DNA from: Aquisphaera insulae
Lineage (GTDB): Bacteria; Planctomycetota; Planctomycetia; Isosphaerales; Isosphaeraceae
Assembly: GCF_011064615.1 (NCBI RefSeq)
Contig: NZ_JAALJH010000004.1
Location: forward strand, 124,001 to 188,000
Reading direction: 5' to 3'
DNA: 64,000 nt
Shown here piece after piece: positions 17,232 through 25,939 of the stretch. A program made the translations under genes and the position numbers. Numbering within the stretch: position 1 is the stretch's first letter; each line of letters begins with the position of its first letter. Under the pieces are notes generated by a model. The model had not been told where the DNA came from. It saw only the letters and a list, made by a program, of their open reading frames with translations, and did no database searches.

Positions 17232-19613
17232 CTACCGATCGACGGGCCGGGCGGCATTGCTGGGCGCGGCGGGGGCGTGCTCCGGCTTCTCGAACCGGGC
17301 CTCGATCGCCTCGCCGGACTTCAGGGGGATCTCGTAATTGTCGCCGACCTTGGTGACGCCCGGCCGGCTCCAGCTCGGGGCACGGCCGCCGAAGTTGTCG
17401 CGGATCCGGATCGTGCCCAGGGGGCCGGCGACGACGCGGAACCAGGTCGTCGCGTTGTTCTCCCGCCGGGCCGAGACGCGGTGCCCCCCCTCGGTTCGAA
17501 GGTCCTCGAAGGACGCGTCGTGCCACCGCCAGGGCGTGGCCGGGAAGACTCGCAGGACCTCCGTATCGCGGATCCCGGGCGTCGGGCTCCAGCTCTGAAG
17601 GAGCATCTCGTGGACGGCCGCGGCGGCGAGCATGTTCCCCTCGAGCGTGAACGGCCGGTAGGTGAAGTTGCTGAAGCCCTGCTTCGTCTGGTCGCCGTTG
17701 GCGTGGAACCCGTTCCGGAGCAGGAATGCCTTCACGAAGATGTCCAGGTTCCGCACGGCCGCCTCGCCATCGCCCGTCCGGGCTCGCAGCGCGGACATCC
17801 AGGTGAAGCTGTACCCGCACCACTCCTTGGTGCCGAGCGAATCCCATTGGTCGAGGCTGGCCTTGATGACACGCCGATCGGCCTCGCTCCCCTCGATGGT
17901 CAACAGGTTGAAGGGATAGAGCCCCATGAGGTTGGTAAGGTGGCGATGGCTGGTCGTCAGGTCCTCGCGGGCGTCGAGCTTGAGCGCGCCCGCCGGGTTG
18001 ACGTGCCAGCCGCCGAGTCCCCTCGCGGCCTCTCGCCATTTGGCGGCGTCGGCGGGCTCGCCCGCGGCATCCGCCATCTCTCTGAGCGAGAGGAAGAGCA
18101 TCTTCAGGCAGCCGATGTCGAAGTTCGTGTTCGGCCGAAGCCAGGCCTCGAGGCGGTTGTCGTGGATCTCGGGAGAGGATGAGAGGGGCAGCACCAGCAC
18201 GCCCTGGGCATCGGGCTTGAGGAGGGCCCGGACGCTCTCCCCGATCTCGCGGCACCAGGGATAGGCCCGCGACTTCAGGAAGGCATCGTCCGCCGTGTAG
18301 CGCCAGTGAAGGTAGAACAGGTGGGCGACCCAGGGTCCCATCGTGGGCGAGAGCGAATACTGGCACCAGCCGGCCAACGGGTCGCCGGTCAACGACATCA
18401 CGCCCGGGACGTTGGCGCCCGGCGTCCCGTAGAACTCGCGGGCGAACTTGCGATATCGCGGCAGCAGCTCCACGTTGAGGTCGAGGAAGCTGAGGCCCTC
18501 CTCGAAATGGCCCGCGCCTTGATATCCCATGTAGCTCATCTGGGTGTTCAGGTCGTTGTGATAGTCCCCCTTCCAGGGGGGCAGCGATCCGGCATCAGCC
18601 GTCCAGACCCCTTGCAGGGGCATGGGCGGAGCACCGCGCCGCGAGGCAGCGCCGTAGAAGTAGCGGACGAGGTCGTACTGCCGCTGGATCTCGGGCTCGG
18701 GGATCCGGACGTTCGACCGGGACCAGAAGCGCGACCACCATTCCGCATGTGGCGCGAAGCTCGCCTCGTAACCGCGTTCGAGCGACTCTGCGACCCGGCG
18801 GCGGGCGATCGCCAGGGGATCGGGTCCATCCTTCGTCGAGGTGACCGTGACGGCCAGCAGCGTCGCCCCGTCGAGTTTCCGGCTGCCGACGCAGACGCAG
18901 TAGATTAGGGGGCCGGCCGTCTCCTGCACGAACCAGTGCGTGCCGCCGTCCCGGCCGGTCCGCGCGGGAGGGTAGCCGAGCTTCGAGACCGCATGGCTGC
19001 TGGGTCCCGTTTCTCCGCGTCCGCTTCCCGGCACACGGAGGCGTATGTCCTTCGGCTCCGCGCCCGCGACTCGGAGCAGGGCGACGGGTGCCGCCGCGCT
19101 GAAGAAGGCCCGGCACTCGCCACCGGATCCCATCACGGCACGGCCCTCGGCGGCCGCCAGGTCCAGTTCGAATCGTTCGAGGGTCCGGGACGAGTCCAGC
19201 TCGATCTCGAGGCGGCCGGCCGGGATCTTCGTGGGGGTGGGATGGTCGTACGGAGCATCGGTGAGTCGCGCGATCTCGGCGGCGTTCTTCTCGGCGACCA
19301 GTTTCTGCAGGTTCGCATAGGTGAACCCCGGCTCGTGGACCTGGGGAGCGGTCCGAAGGTCCCAGAGGTCGCCGCGGTCGAGCGACAGCCGAAGCTGATG
19401 GCCGTCGCCCCAGAGCAGGCCCCCCAGCAGGCCGTTGCCGAGCGGGATCGCCTCGTCCCAGGTCGCGATCGGGGCCGTAAGGACCAGGTTCGACGAGGCG
19501 TCGGGCGGGGTTGCGTTCGCTCTCGGTCTCGATACGGTCAGCATCAGCAACGCCGCCCTGACGAGGAGCTTCAGCCCAGGCAGCCCGATGCCTCGTGATG
19601 GATTCATGATCAT
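17232..19613 (-). CDS. Secreted glycoside hydrolase family 95-type protein
   Basis: A 793-residue exported glycosidase. The N-terminal GH95 super-sandwich domain begins with DEAIPLGNGLLGGLLWG, the diagnostic opening of the family; a linker and an (alpha/alpha)6 barrel follow, with DYHNDLNTQMSYMGYQGAG in the position of the catalytic Asn-x-Asn segment, and a C-terminal beta domain (about 700-780). Known members remove alpha-L-fucose or alpha-L-galactose from polysaccharides. The ATG at 19613 (GAGAG 7 bp upstream) opens a signal peptide ending near ANA (about 33). Substrate is not certain. Possible targets are algal or plant fucose-containing glycans. Confidence 0.9.
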   Translation of the reverse strand: MIMNPSRGIGLPGLKLLVRAALLMLTVSRPRANATPPDASSNLVLTAPIATWDEAIPLGNGLLGGLLWGDGHQLRLSLDRGDLWDLRTAPQVHEPGFTYANLQKLVAEKNAAEIARLTDAPYDHPTPTKIPAGRLEIELDSSRTLERFELDLAAAEGRAVMGSGGECRAFFSAAAPVALLRVAGAEPKDIRLRVPGSGRGETGPSSHAVSKLGYPPARTGRDGGTHWFVQETAGPLIYCVCVGSRKLDGATLLAVTVTSTKDGPDPLAIARRRVAESLERGYEASFAPHAEWWSRFWSRSNVRIPEPEIQRQYDLVRYFYGAASRRGAPPMPLQGVWTADAGSLPPWKGDYHNDLNTQMSYMGYQGAGHFEEGLSFLDLNVELLPRYRKFAREFYGTPGANVPGVMSLTGDPLAGWCQYSLSPTMGPWVAHLFYLHWRYTADDAFLKSRAYPWCREIGESVRALLKPDAQGVLVLPLSSSPEIHDNRLEAWLRPNTNFDIGCLKMLFLSLREMADAAGEPADAAKWREAARGLGGWHVNPAGALKLDAREDLTTSHRHLTNLMGLYPFNLLTIEGSEADRRVIKASLDQWDSLGTKEWCGYSFTWMSALRARTGDGEAAVRNLDIFVKAFLLRNGFHANGDQTKQGFSNFTYRPFTLEGNMLAAAAVHEMLLQSWSPTPGIRDTEVLRVFPATPWRWHDASFEDLRTEGGHRVSARRENNATTWFRVVAGPLGTIRIRDNFGGRAPSWSRPGVTKVGDNYEIPLKSGEAIEARFEKPEHAPAAPSNAARPVDR

Positions 19614-19860
19614 GCGACTCTCAAGGAAGCTCGGCCCACGACCGACCGGACCGCTCGCGGCCATTCTCCGTCGTCCACCCGAGGGTCGCAAGCTGCGGCC
19701 GGCGGACGATCGTGTTAGGCTGGACTCGCTCGTGCCCGTGGCGACGAAAGAGCAGTTACCTCGAAGATCGCGGCGAGGCGATCACGTGCACGAGTCACAC
19801 AGGAGCAGCAAGTGGCTCATCCAGTACGAGGCGGCTCCCATCCTCTCAGGCCCGGCGGGT

Positions 19861-20141
19861 CTGCGATATGATGACGAGGGGCTCTTCCAACTGCTCGGGC
19901 GGGGAGAAGCCATGATGGATTCGCCGATTCTCCGAAAGCTCCAGATAGATGGAAGAACGAGGTCGTGGCCCGAATGACCACCGACATTCTCGTGACAAGC
20001 TTCGGTACTCGGGCTCGGTCGATGAGTGCCGGTCTCGCGGGAATTCAGGATGAAAAACAACTCGAGGCCTTGCATGGCCTGGCGGTGACCTGCGCGGACC
20101 TGAAGGAATTCCGCGCTCGCCTCCGCGGCGAGAAGCCCTGA
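19861..20141 (+). pseudogene. Frameshifted Rpn/DUF4351-like gene remnant
   Basis: Two adjacent reading frames together read like the C-terminal part of planctomycete Rpn-family (PD-(D/E)XK nuclease, DUF4351-type tail) proteins. Frame one (19861-19977) gives EAMMDSPILRKLQ; frame two (to the stop at 20139-20141) gives VTSFGTRARSMSAGLAGIQ and DEKQLEALHGLAVTCADLKE. The frame changes around 19945-19950. The N-terminal nuclease domain is not present upstream. Inference from family resemblance; no alignment was run. Confidence 0.45.
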
Positions 20142-20241
20142 TCGAGCCGATTGCCCTCCGCGAGCCCTCCTGGCAGACTGGGGTCATGTGCCTGCCCGGA
20201 TCGGGCAAGGCATCGACTTGCAGCCGCGGAGGAGGATCGCG

Positions 20242-21687
20242 ATGAGACGCAACGCCTGGGGGATGGCCGCCGTGCTGGCGGGGCTGATGGCCTGGGGGAT
20301 CGAGGCCCGCGGGCAGTCCGCGGCGGACTTCGCGCAAACGGCGGCTTACGTCGCGGCCCAGCAGAATTCGGACGGGGGATTCGCACCGGCGCCGGGGCAG
20401 CCCTCGACGCTCGGGGCGACAAGCACGGCGATCCGGACGCTCGGGTTTGTCGGCGGCTCGGCCCCGGACGTGGCGGACTGCATCAAGTTCGTCAAGGCCT
20501 GCCGCGTCCCCGGCAAGGGGTTCGCGGCGACACCGGGCGGCGAGCCCGAGGTCGTCGTGACCGCGATCGGCCTGATGGCGGCGGTCGAGTTGAAGATTGT
20601 CGACGAGGCCTTGGTCGAGGAGGCCGTCGCCTTCTTCGGCGAGCAGGCGAAGAGCTTCGAGGATGTCCGGATGGCCATCGCCGGGCTCGAGGCCGTCGAG
20701 GCGGATTCTCCGGACTTCTCCAAGTGGTCCCAGCGCATCGAGCAGATGCGCCAGCCCGACGGCTCGTTCGGAGAGGGCTCCTCGAAGGCATTCGCCACCG
20801 GCGGAGCGGCCGCGGCGATCCTTCGAATGCGCCTGCCGCTGGACCGCAAGGAGGCTGTCGTCGCCGCGCTCAAGGCCGGCCAGCGACCCGAGGGGGCCTG
20901 GTCGAAGGACGACGGGCCGCCCGATCTCGGCAGCAGCTACCGGATCATGCGGGCCCTCTACATGCTCAAGGAGAAGCCCGACGTCGAGAAGCTCGTCGGC
21001 TTCATCGCCCGCTGCCGCAACGCCGACGGCAGCTACTCCGGGACTCCCGGCGGCCCTCCCAGCCTGGGGACGACTTACAACGCGGCGATCATCCTCCACT
21101 GGCTCCGGGCCCTCGACAACAAGCCCCCCGTCCTCGAGGCCTCGACCTTCGCGCCCCTGTTCAGCGGCACCGACACGACGGGCTGGGAGGGGAACTCCTC
21201 GCTCTGGTCGGCGCACGACGGCATCCTCGTGGGCAAGTCGCCGGGCATCGATCACAACGAGTTCCTCGCCCATCGCGAGCGCCAGGGGGATTTCATCCTC
21301 TCGCTCTGGTTCCGCCTCGTCGCCGGCAAGGGCAACAGCGGCGTCCAGTTCCGCAGCGTACGCGTCCCGGGCACCGAGATGTCGGGCTATCAGGCCGATA
21401 TCGGCGAGGACTACTGGGGCTCGCTCTACGACGAGTCGCGGCGGAACAAGACCCTGGTGAAGGCGACCCCGGAAGCCCTCAAGCCCCTCAAGAAGGAAGG
21501 CTGGAATCACTACGTGGTCTACGCGATGGGAGACCGCGTGACCCTCTACCTCAACGGCTCGACCACCGCCACCTATACCGAGCCGGAGGCCGAGATCGCC
21601 CGCGACGGCCTGATCGCCGTCCAGATCCACGCCGGCGCACCGATGGAGGTCCACTTCAAGGACCTGCTCGTCCGCCCGTTGCCGTGA
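20242..21687 (+). CDS. Secreted protein: prenyltransferase-like alpha/alpha repeats plus DUF1080 domain
   Basis: A 481-residue exported protein. After the signal peptide (1-24, ending EARGQ) come repeats of the squalene cyclase/prenyltransferase alpha-toroid type (about 28-295), each with a QNSDGGFAP or CRNADGSYSG hairpin between helices. Residues 303-480 are DUF1080 (3-keto-disaccharide hydrolase, laminin-G-like fold): LFSGTDTTGWEGN, GNSGVQFRS, YQADIGEDYWGSLYDE and a W-x-x-Y-x-V strand. The ATG at 20242 has GGAGGA upstream. DUF1080 proteins are numerous in planctomycetes and at least some cleave 3-keto-glycosides; the toroid could bind a carbohydrate or another protein. It runs 87 bp ahead of the TPM-HbpS gene. 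Confidence 0.88.
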   Translation: MRRNAWGMAAVLAGLMAWGIEARGQSAADFAQTAAYVAAQQNSDGGFAPAPGQPSTLGATSTAIRTLGFVGGSAPDVADCIKFVKACRVPGKGFAATPGGEPEVVVTAIGLMAAVELKIVDEALVEEAVAFFGEQAKSFEDVRMAIAGLEAVEADSPDFSKWSQRIEQMRQPDGSFGEGSSKAFATGGAAAAILRMRLPLDRKEAVVAALKAGQRPEGAWSKDDGPPDLGSSYRIMRALYMLKEKPDVEKLVGFIARCRNADGSYSGTPGGPPSLGTTYNAAIILHWLRALDNKPPVLEASTFAPLFSGTDTTGWEGNSSLWSAHDGILVGKSPGIDHNEFLAHRERQGDFILSLWFRLVAGKGNSGVQFRSVRVPGTEMSGYQADIGEDYWGSLYDESRRNKTLVKATPEALKPLKKEGWNHYVVYAMGDRVTLYLNGSTTATYTEPEAEIARDGLIAVQIHAGAPMEVHFKDLLVRPLP

Positions 21688-21774
21688 TCGGCTGAGATCG
21701 CGGCGCGATTTGTGCCTGGATAGCTCGACGCGGTCGACGTCGAATCCCCCAGCCGGGAAACGGGAGCCTCCACG

Positions 21775-22980
21775 ATGATCCTCGCGAAGATACGCCCCGA
21801 TCGAGTCCTTTCCGCACTCCTCGTGCTGGCCGCCCTTCACGGGATGGGATCGTCGCGACCGGCCGGCGCGCAGGTTCGAGAGCCCGAGGTCCAGGGAGGA
21901 GGGCCACGGCGGCTCTCGCCTCCCGAGATGACCACGGTCCCGTCCGACATCCGCGACGGCGCGGGGATGTTCTCGGAGGACGCCGAGAAGCAGGCCCGGG
22001 CGGAGCTCGGACGGATCGAGAAGCAGACGGGCTCGCCCGTGCTCATCCAGACGATCGACTCGCTCGATGGCGAGAAGATCGACCAGGTCGCCGCTCGCCT
22101 CGCCCGCCGCGCGGGGACCCAGGGGATCTTCGTCCTCGTGGCCCGAAAGGACATGAAGCTCGAGGTCCTCCCCTCGACTCGTTACGCCGAGGCACTGAAC
22201 CGGCCGGCACGCGACAAGGTCCGCGCAACCTTCATCGAGAGCTTCAGGAAGCGACGCTTCGACGAAGGGCTCGGCCGGGGAATCGAGGCCCTCGAGGCCG
22301 AGCTGACCGCGGCGAAGAAGCTCGGCAAGGTCCCGCCGGGCGAGATGCCCGAGCCGTCCGGCGAGAGCACCCGGCCCGGGAGCTTCCCGCCGACCGAGAC
22401 CGCGATGCCCGCCGCCGTCCCTTCGTCCGGCCGGGCCGACCCGCACCGTGCCGAGGCCTCCACGGGTGCGCCCCAGGCCGCGAGCTCTCTCGTGATCCGA
22501 AACCAGACCAGGCTGACCCTCGAAGGAGCCCGGCTGATCATCGCCGCGGCCAAGGGGAAGGCGATCGAGATGAACCTGAAGGTCAACGTCGCGGTCGTGG
22601 ACGACGGCGGCCACCTCCTCAGCTTCGATCGCATGGACGGAGCACGGACGGTCAGCGCGTACACGTCGATCACCAAGGCGACCAGCGCGGCGACCCTGCG
22701 GACGGCCACCGGGCCGATCCCCTCGGGCACGAAGGAACCGGACCCGCTGCTGAACCTGGGCCTCCAGCTCTCGGCCCAGGCCAGCGGGGGGACCCTGTCG
22801 ACGCTCCCGGGGGGCGTCCCCCTCGTGATTGACGGCCAGGTCATCGGCGCCGTGGGCGTGGGCGGCAACTCGGGCGATCAGGACGCCGAGATTGCCCGCG
22901 TGGCCGTGCAGGCATTCGTCGACGCCGTCCAGAAGCCGCAGCCTGCACCGGCGACGCCGAGCGAATCGAAGAAGCCCTGA
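21775..22980 (+). CDS. Exported TPM domain fused to HbpS/GlcG-type domain
   Basis: A 401-residue protein: signal peptide 1-32, TPM domain (about 55-180; GMFSEDAEKQARAELGRIEK, then IFVLVARKDMKLEVLPS), a Pro/Ser-rich linker (185-243), and an HbpS/GlcG domain (about 246-388; AVVDDGGHLLSFDRMDGA, GGVPLVIDGQVIGAVGVGG). TPM domains occur in envelope-associated proteins such as YgcG and in photosystem repair factors, some with phosphatase activity. HbpS-type proteins bind or degrade haem, or sense redox stress outside the cell. No C-terminal TM, unlike YgcG. The combination suggests an extracytoplasmic stress or haem role, inferred only. Confidence 0.87.
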   Translation: MILAKIRPDRVLSALLVLAALHGMGSSRPAGAQVREPEVQGGGPRRLSPPEMTTVPSDIRDGAGMFSEDAEKQARAELGRIEKQTGSPVLIQTIDSLDGEKIDQVAARLARRAGTQGIFVLVARKDMKLEVLPSTRYAEALNRPARDKVRATFIESFRKRRFDEGLGRGIEALEAELTAAKKLGKVPPGEMPEPSGESTRPGSFPPTETAMPAAVPSSGRADPHRAEASTGAPQAASSLVIRNQTRLTLEGARLIIAAAKGKAIEMNLKVNVAVVDDGGHLLSFDRMDGARTVSAYTSITKATSAATLRTATGPIPSGTKEPDPLLNLGLQLSAQASGGTLSTLPGGVPLVIDGQVIGAVGVGGNSGDQDAEIARVAVQAFVDAVQKPQPAPATPSESKKP

Positions 22981-23001
22981 GTTTCCGCCCGAACGCAGGG
23001 C

Positions 23002-23583
23002 TCAGGGGTTGATCTCCGCCGCCGACCATCGCCCGTATTCGTCCCGCTTGTACTCCCAGCGATGCTGGGGATTGCCGACGAGCTCCAGGTGGTCGACCTC
23101 GCTCACGTCGAGCACGAGGAGGCCGAAGTGGGGGAGCGGCTCGAGCGGGTCCGGCGGGACGGTGGGGAACGGTGCCAGCGGCACCCGGGCGCGCCCGGGG
23201 TCGGGCCAGGTGTAGGTCAGGCGGGACTCGGCGGACATCTCCCGCCAGGTGGCGACCCGCACCTCGAGCAGCTCCCGGTCGGTCGTGGACTCGTCCACGA
23301 CCGAGAGGGGACCGCCGAGCCGGAATTGCTCGCGAGTGACGTGGAAATACCAGCAGGCTTCGCCCCAGGGCGAGGCCCCGATCTCCGTCCATTTTCGCGC
23401 CCGGGAATCGGTCGCGAAGATGAGCCGGGCCCCGTCCTCCAGGAACCCTCGCCAGACGATCGTCCGGACGGCGGGCCGGCCATCCTCGCGCACCGTCGCA
23501 AGCTGGACGAACCGCGCCTGCGGCGACTGCCGGTTGCGATGGAGGGCCAGGTCCAGGGACGGACGCCAGAGTTCGGTCGACAT
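23002..23583 (-). CDS. Pyridoxamine 5'-phosphate oxidase-related FMN-binding protein (Alr4036 type)
   Basis: A 193-residue split-barrel flavin protein. The N-terminal strand FVQLATVREDGRPAVRTIVWRGF (about 24-46) and the FATDSRARKW segment are the Alr4036-type PPOX signatures; SRLTYTWPDPGRAR and the C-terminal W-E-Y/RWS-x-x-x-NP ending also fit. These proteins bind FMN; most are not true PdxH enzymes and have no assigned substrate. ATG at 23583 chosen (GAGAGAA upstream); a GTG at 23604 would add seven residues. It converges with the TPM-HbpS gene (21 bp apart) and is followed upstream by ispH on the same strand. Confidence 0.85.
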   Translation of the reverse strand: MSTELWRPSLDLALHRNRQSPQARFVQLATVREDGRPAVRTIVWRGFLEDGARLIFATDSRARKWTEIGASPWGEACWYFHVTREQFRLGGPLSVVDESTTDRELLEVRVATWREMSAESRLTYTWPDPGRARVPLAPFPTVPPDPLEPLPHFGLLVLDVSEVDHLELVGNPQHRWEYKRDEYGRWSAAEINP

Positions 23584-23657
23584 GCCCCGATTCTCTCGAA
23601 TCACGGGCCGGTTCGGTAGTCCCCACCGGTCGCCCGATCCCGCCCCGAATGCCCCAA

Positions 23658-24578
23658 TCAGGCGAGGGCATCCGAGCGGACAAGCCCGGGATCGGCCGGG
23701 CAGCAGTCCGCGGGCAACGGCCCGTTCATCCGGGTCCCGATCTGGACCAGTGCCCGATGAACCTCGTCAATGGTCCGGTCGAGCGTCGAGGTCCCGGCCG
23801 TCAACCCGACGGAGGCGAATCCCGCGAGCCAGCCCTCGTCCAGCTCGTCCGCCGACGTCACGAGCCGCGCCGGTCTCCCGCGGAGATGGCACAGCTCCAG
23901 GAGCTGTCGCGTGTTGTTCGACGATCGACCACCGACCACCACGACCGCGTCGACGCGGTCGAGCAGGCGTTCAAGCGCCCGCTGATGATCCTTCGTCGGC
24001 TGACAGACCGTGTCCACGAAGCGGATCTCCGAGTCCGGGTTGCACGCGGCGATCCGCCGGCGAAGCTCGGCCGCGCGGCTCTCCGGCGTCGTCGTCTGAC
24101 AGACGATCCCCAGCCTGGGGAGGCCGAAGTCGCGGACGTCGGCCTCGTCCTCGATCACGTCCACCCGCTCCAGGTCCTCCACGACGCCCCGGACCTCGAC
24201 GTGCCCCTTCCGGCCCAGCACCAGGACGTGGTATCCCTCCTCATGCAGGTTCCTCGCCGCCAGGTGGACGCGGATCACCAGCGGGCAGGTCGTGTCGAGT
24301 AGCTCGTTTCCGGCCGCCTCGAGCCGCGTCCTCTCTCGATCGGAAATCCCATGCGCCGTGATCAGGACGCGGTGCCCCCGCGGCAGCTCTGCCGTCGATC
24401 GTTCCGCCTCCCTCCGGATCGCGAATCCCCGGCGCTCCATGTCGCCGAGCACGACCTCGTTGTGCACGAGTTCGCCGTGGACGATCACCCCGCCGGGGTC
24501 GCCAATCCGCTCGACCACCCGCAAGGCGTCGCGGACCCCGAAACACATCCCCAGGACCTCCGCCCGAATCACTCGCAT
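23658..24578 (-). CDS. ispH: 4-hydroxy-3-methylbut-2-enyl diphosphate reductase
   Basis: A 306-residue IspH/LytB, the final enzyme of the methylerythritol phosphate pathway, reducing HMBPP to IPP and DMAPP with an iron-sulfur cluster. The three cluster cysteines are recognisable in GMCFGVRDAL (C12), DTTCPLVIRVH and VDTVCQPTKDHQ; conserved VHGELVHN, AHGIS, CQTTTP and GGRSSNNT segments are present. The ATG at 24578 has GGGAGG 6 bp upstream. It lies 103 bp downstream of the winged-helix regulator gene, and an inverted repeat matching the proposed operator of that regulator sits 37 bp before the start. Confidence 0.96.
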   Translation of the reverse strand: MRVIRAEVLGMCFGVRDALRVVERIGDPGGVIVHGELVHNEVVLGDMERRGFAIRREAERSTAELPRGHRVLITAHGISDRERTRLEAAGNELLDTTCPLVIRVHLAARNLHEEGYHVLVLGRKGHVEVRGVVEDLERVDVIEDEADVRDFGLPRLGIVCQTTTPESRAAELRRRIAACNPDSEIRFVDTVCQPTKDHQRALERLLDRVDAVVVVGGRSSNNTRQLLELCHLRGRPARLVTSADELDEGWLAGFASVGLTAGTSTLDRTIDEVHRALVQIGTRMNGPLPADCCPADPGLVRSDALA

Positions 24579-24614
24579 CGTTCGCCTCCCGTTCGACGGC
24601 CGCTCGGAATCCTC

Positions 24615-24639
24615 GTTAACTTTGCGATACAAAGTAAAC
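24615..24639 (-). promoter_or_regulatory. Operator-like inverted repeat before ispH
   Basis: GTTAACTTTG-CGATA-CAAAGTAAAC: two 10-bp arms with one mismatch around a 5-bp centre; the inner ACTTTG/CAAAGT arms are perfect (24619-24635). Read on the minus strand it matches the 25732-25748 element in TTACTTTGnATCGnAAAG. Probable binding site of the winged-helix regulator encoded at 24682-25083. Confidence 0.6.
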
Positions 24640-24681
24640 AGACGTGAAGGCACCGGCCGCGGAGGGCCGGACGGTCACGGT

Positions 24682-25083
24682 CTAGATGGGCGACCAGCCC
24701 TCGGTCAGGCCGGAGCCGGTCGCGGGGCGGGCGGCGGCCTGGAGGGCATCCTGGACGACGGACTCGAGGACGCTGATGTACTCGAGGAACCGACGGCGGC
24801 CGTCGTCCGTGACGCGGCAGAGGGTCTGGGGGCGGTTCTTGTGGAATCCCTTCCAGATTTCCACGAAACCGGCCTCGTGGAGGACCCCCAGGTGGCGGCT
24901 GAGGTTGCCGTCGGTGAGGTGGCAGAATTCCTTGAGGTCGGAGAAGATCACGCCGCGAGGGTTGGTCACGAGCGAGGTCATGATGCCCAGCCTCGCCTTC
25001 TCGTGGAAGATCCGCTCGAGGCCCTCGTAGGCGAAGCGGCCGTTCTGCTCCTCGGCGGGCGGGGTGGTCGTCTTACGACGCAT
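24682..25083 (-). CDS. Winged-helix transcriptional regulator (PF13601/MarR-like)
   Basis: A 133-residue DNA-binding protein. The helix-turn-helix core is at about 30-75 (IMTSLVTNPRGVIFSDLKEF, then DGNLSRHLGVLHEAGFVE, the recognition helix), followed by a wing with RPQTLCRVTDDGRRRF and a C-terminal dimerisation helix. The start ATG (25081-25083) lies inside the last codons of the upstream membrane-protein gene, an 11-bp overlap, so the two are co-translated. Operator-like inverted repeats lie before this operon (25732-25748) and before ispH (24615-24639), which suggests autoregulation and control of ispH. Ligand unknown. Confidence 0.85.
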   Translation of the reverse strand: MRRKTTTPPAEEQNGRFAYEGLERIFHEKARLGIMTSLVTNPRGVIFSDLKEFCHLTDGNLSRHLGVLHEAGFVEIWKGFHKNRPQTLCRVTDDGRRRFLEYISVLESVVQDALQAAARPATGSGLTEGWSPI

Positions 25084-25684
25084 GATCGCGCTCCAGGGTT
25101 CGGTAGAGCACGGCGGCGGCGAGGAGCTGGCCGGCCCCGAAGGGGAAGCCCATCGCCCAGGGGCTGAGGGCAAGCTCGCCCCGGCAGAGTCCCAGGACGG
25201 CGAGCCCGCAGAGGAGGTAGAACGCGGCCACCCAGGCCGTGGGCCGCGGCAGGAGCCGGCAGGACGCGAAGATCCCCAGGCTGTACAGGACCTGCCAGAG
25301 CCCCGGCAGGATCCAGCCCGAATCCGGCGCCGTGCGGGCGATGACGATCGTCAGCAGTCCGCCAGCCACCAGGCAGGGGCAGAACTGCTCGATCGCCAGG
25401 CGGGTCAGCTCGCGAGTCATCGGCGAGCCCGCGTTCCTTGCCCTCACGATCATCTCGAAGGCGGCCGACGCGCCGCTGATCGCCGCGGCCCCGACCCAGA
25501 GCCAAAGATAGGCGGAAAGGTTCTGCGCCGGATCGGGCAGGGCCGCGGACTGGAGGAAACCCGCGCCGATGGCCACCAGGCCGGAGAAGGCCGCGGGCAT
25601 CGCCCGGTATCCCCGGAAGACCTCCGTCCGGGCCATCTGGAGGCGGATTTCCGTGATCTGCGTGAGCGCCTCGCGCAACTCCAT
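25073..25684 (-). CDS. Six-TM membrane protein partner of the regulator
   Basis: A 203-residue integral membrane protein. A short amphipathic N-terminal helix (MELREALTQITEIRLQMART) precedes about six hydrophobic segments (31-47, 61-76, 103-120, 127-143, 150-166, 171-192). No enzymatic motif. Its stop overlaps the start of the winged-helix regulator. Membrane protein plus PF13601-type regulator pairs are common in planctomycetes and acidobacteria; the membrane member has no known function. It may sense or be the object of the regulator's control. Confidence 0.8.
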   Translation of the reverse strand: MELREALTQITEIRLQMARTEVFRGYRAMPAAFSGLVAIGAGFLQSAALPDPAQNLSAYLWLWVGAAAISGASAAFEMIVRARNAGSPMTRELTRLAIEQFCPCLVAGGLLTIVIARTAPDSGWILPGLWQVLYSLGIFASCRLLPRPTAWVAAFYLLCGLAVLGLCRGELALSPWAMGFPFGAGQLLAAAVLYRTLERDHAS

Positions 25685-25731
25685 AGGGTTCCCCCCCGCA
25701 TGCCTCCCGCCGATTCCATCACAGGGCCATT

Positions 25732-25748
25732 ACTTTGCATCGTAAAGC
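25732..25748 (-). promoter_or_regulatory. Operator-like element overlapping a -10 box
   Basis: ACTTTG-CATCG-TAAAGC on the plus strand: half-sites ACTTTG and (T)AAAG around CATCG. It lies 48 bp before the membrane-protein/regulator operon and shares TTACTTTGnATCGnAAAG with the element before ispH. Confidence 0.55.
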
Positions 25749-25767
25749 CGAAGGACCGGGCCGTCAA
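25739..25767 (-). promoter_or_regulatory. Candidate promoter of the membrane-protein/regulator operon
   Basis: On the minus strand: TTGACG (25767-25762), 17-bp spacer, TACGAT (25744-25739). The -35 matches 5 of 6 and the -10 4 of 6. The -10 box lies inside the operator-like repeat, the usual arrangement for repression. Confidence 0.5.
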
Positions 25768-25939
25768 GCCGGAAGCCCGCGATTGGTGACGACGGGAAAC
25801 ACGCGGCGGTGCAGGGTCGCGAGAGCCCGGCACGCCGAATGCGTGGCCGGTCCGGGAGTGCGAGCCCGCCTCCTTTCGATTAGGATGTTGCTTTCGGCCG
25901 GGGCTATCCACAAGGCGAGGAGGGGACGTCGGTCCCACG

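Noticed and set aside
19846-22614. A 922-codon minus-strand frame opposite the DUF1080 and TPM-HbpS genes
   Set aside because: Spans two well-supported plus-strand genes and gives low-complexity translation; GC-driven shadow.
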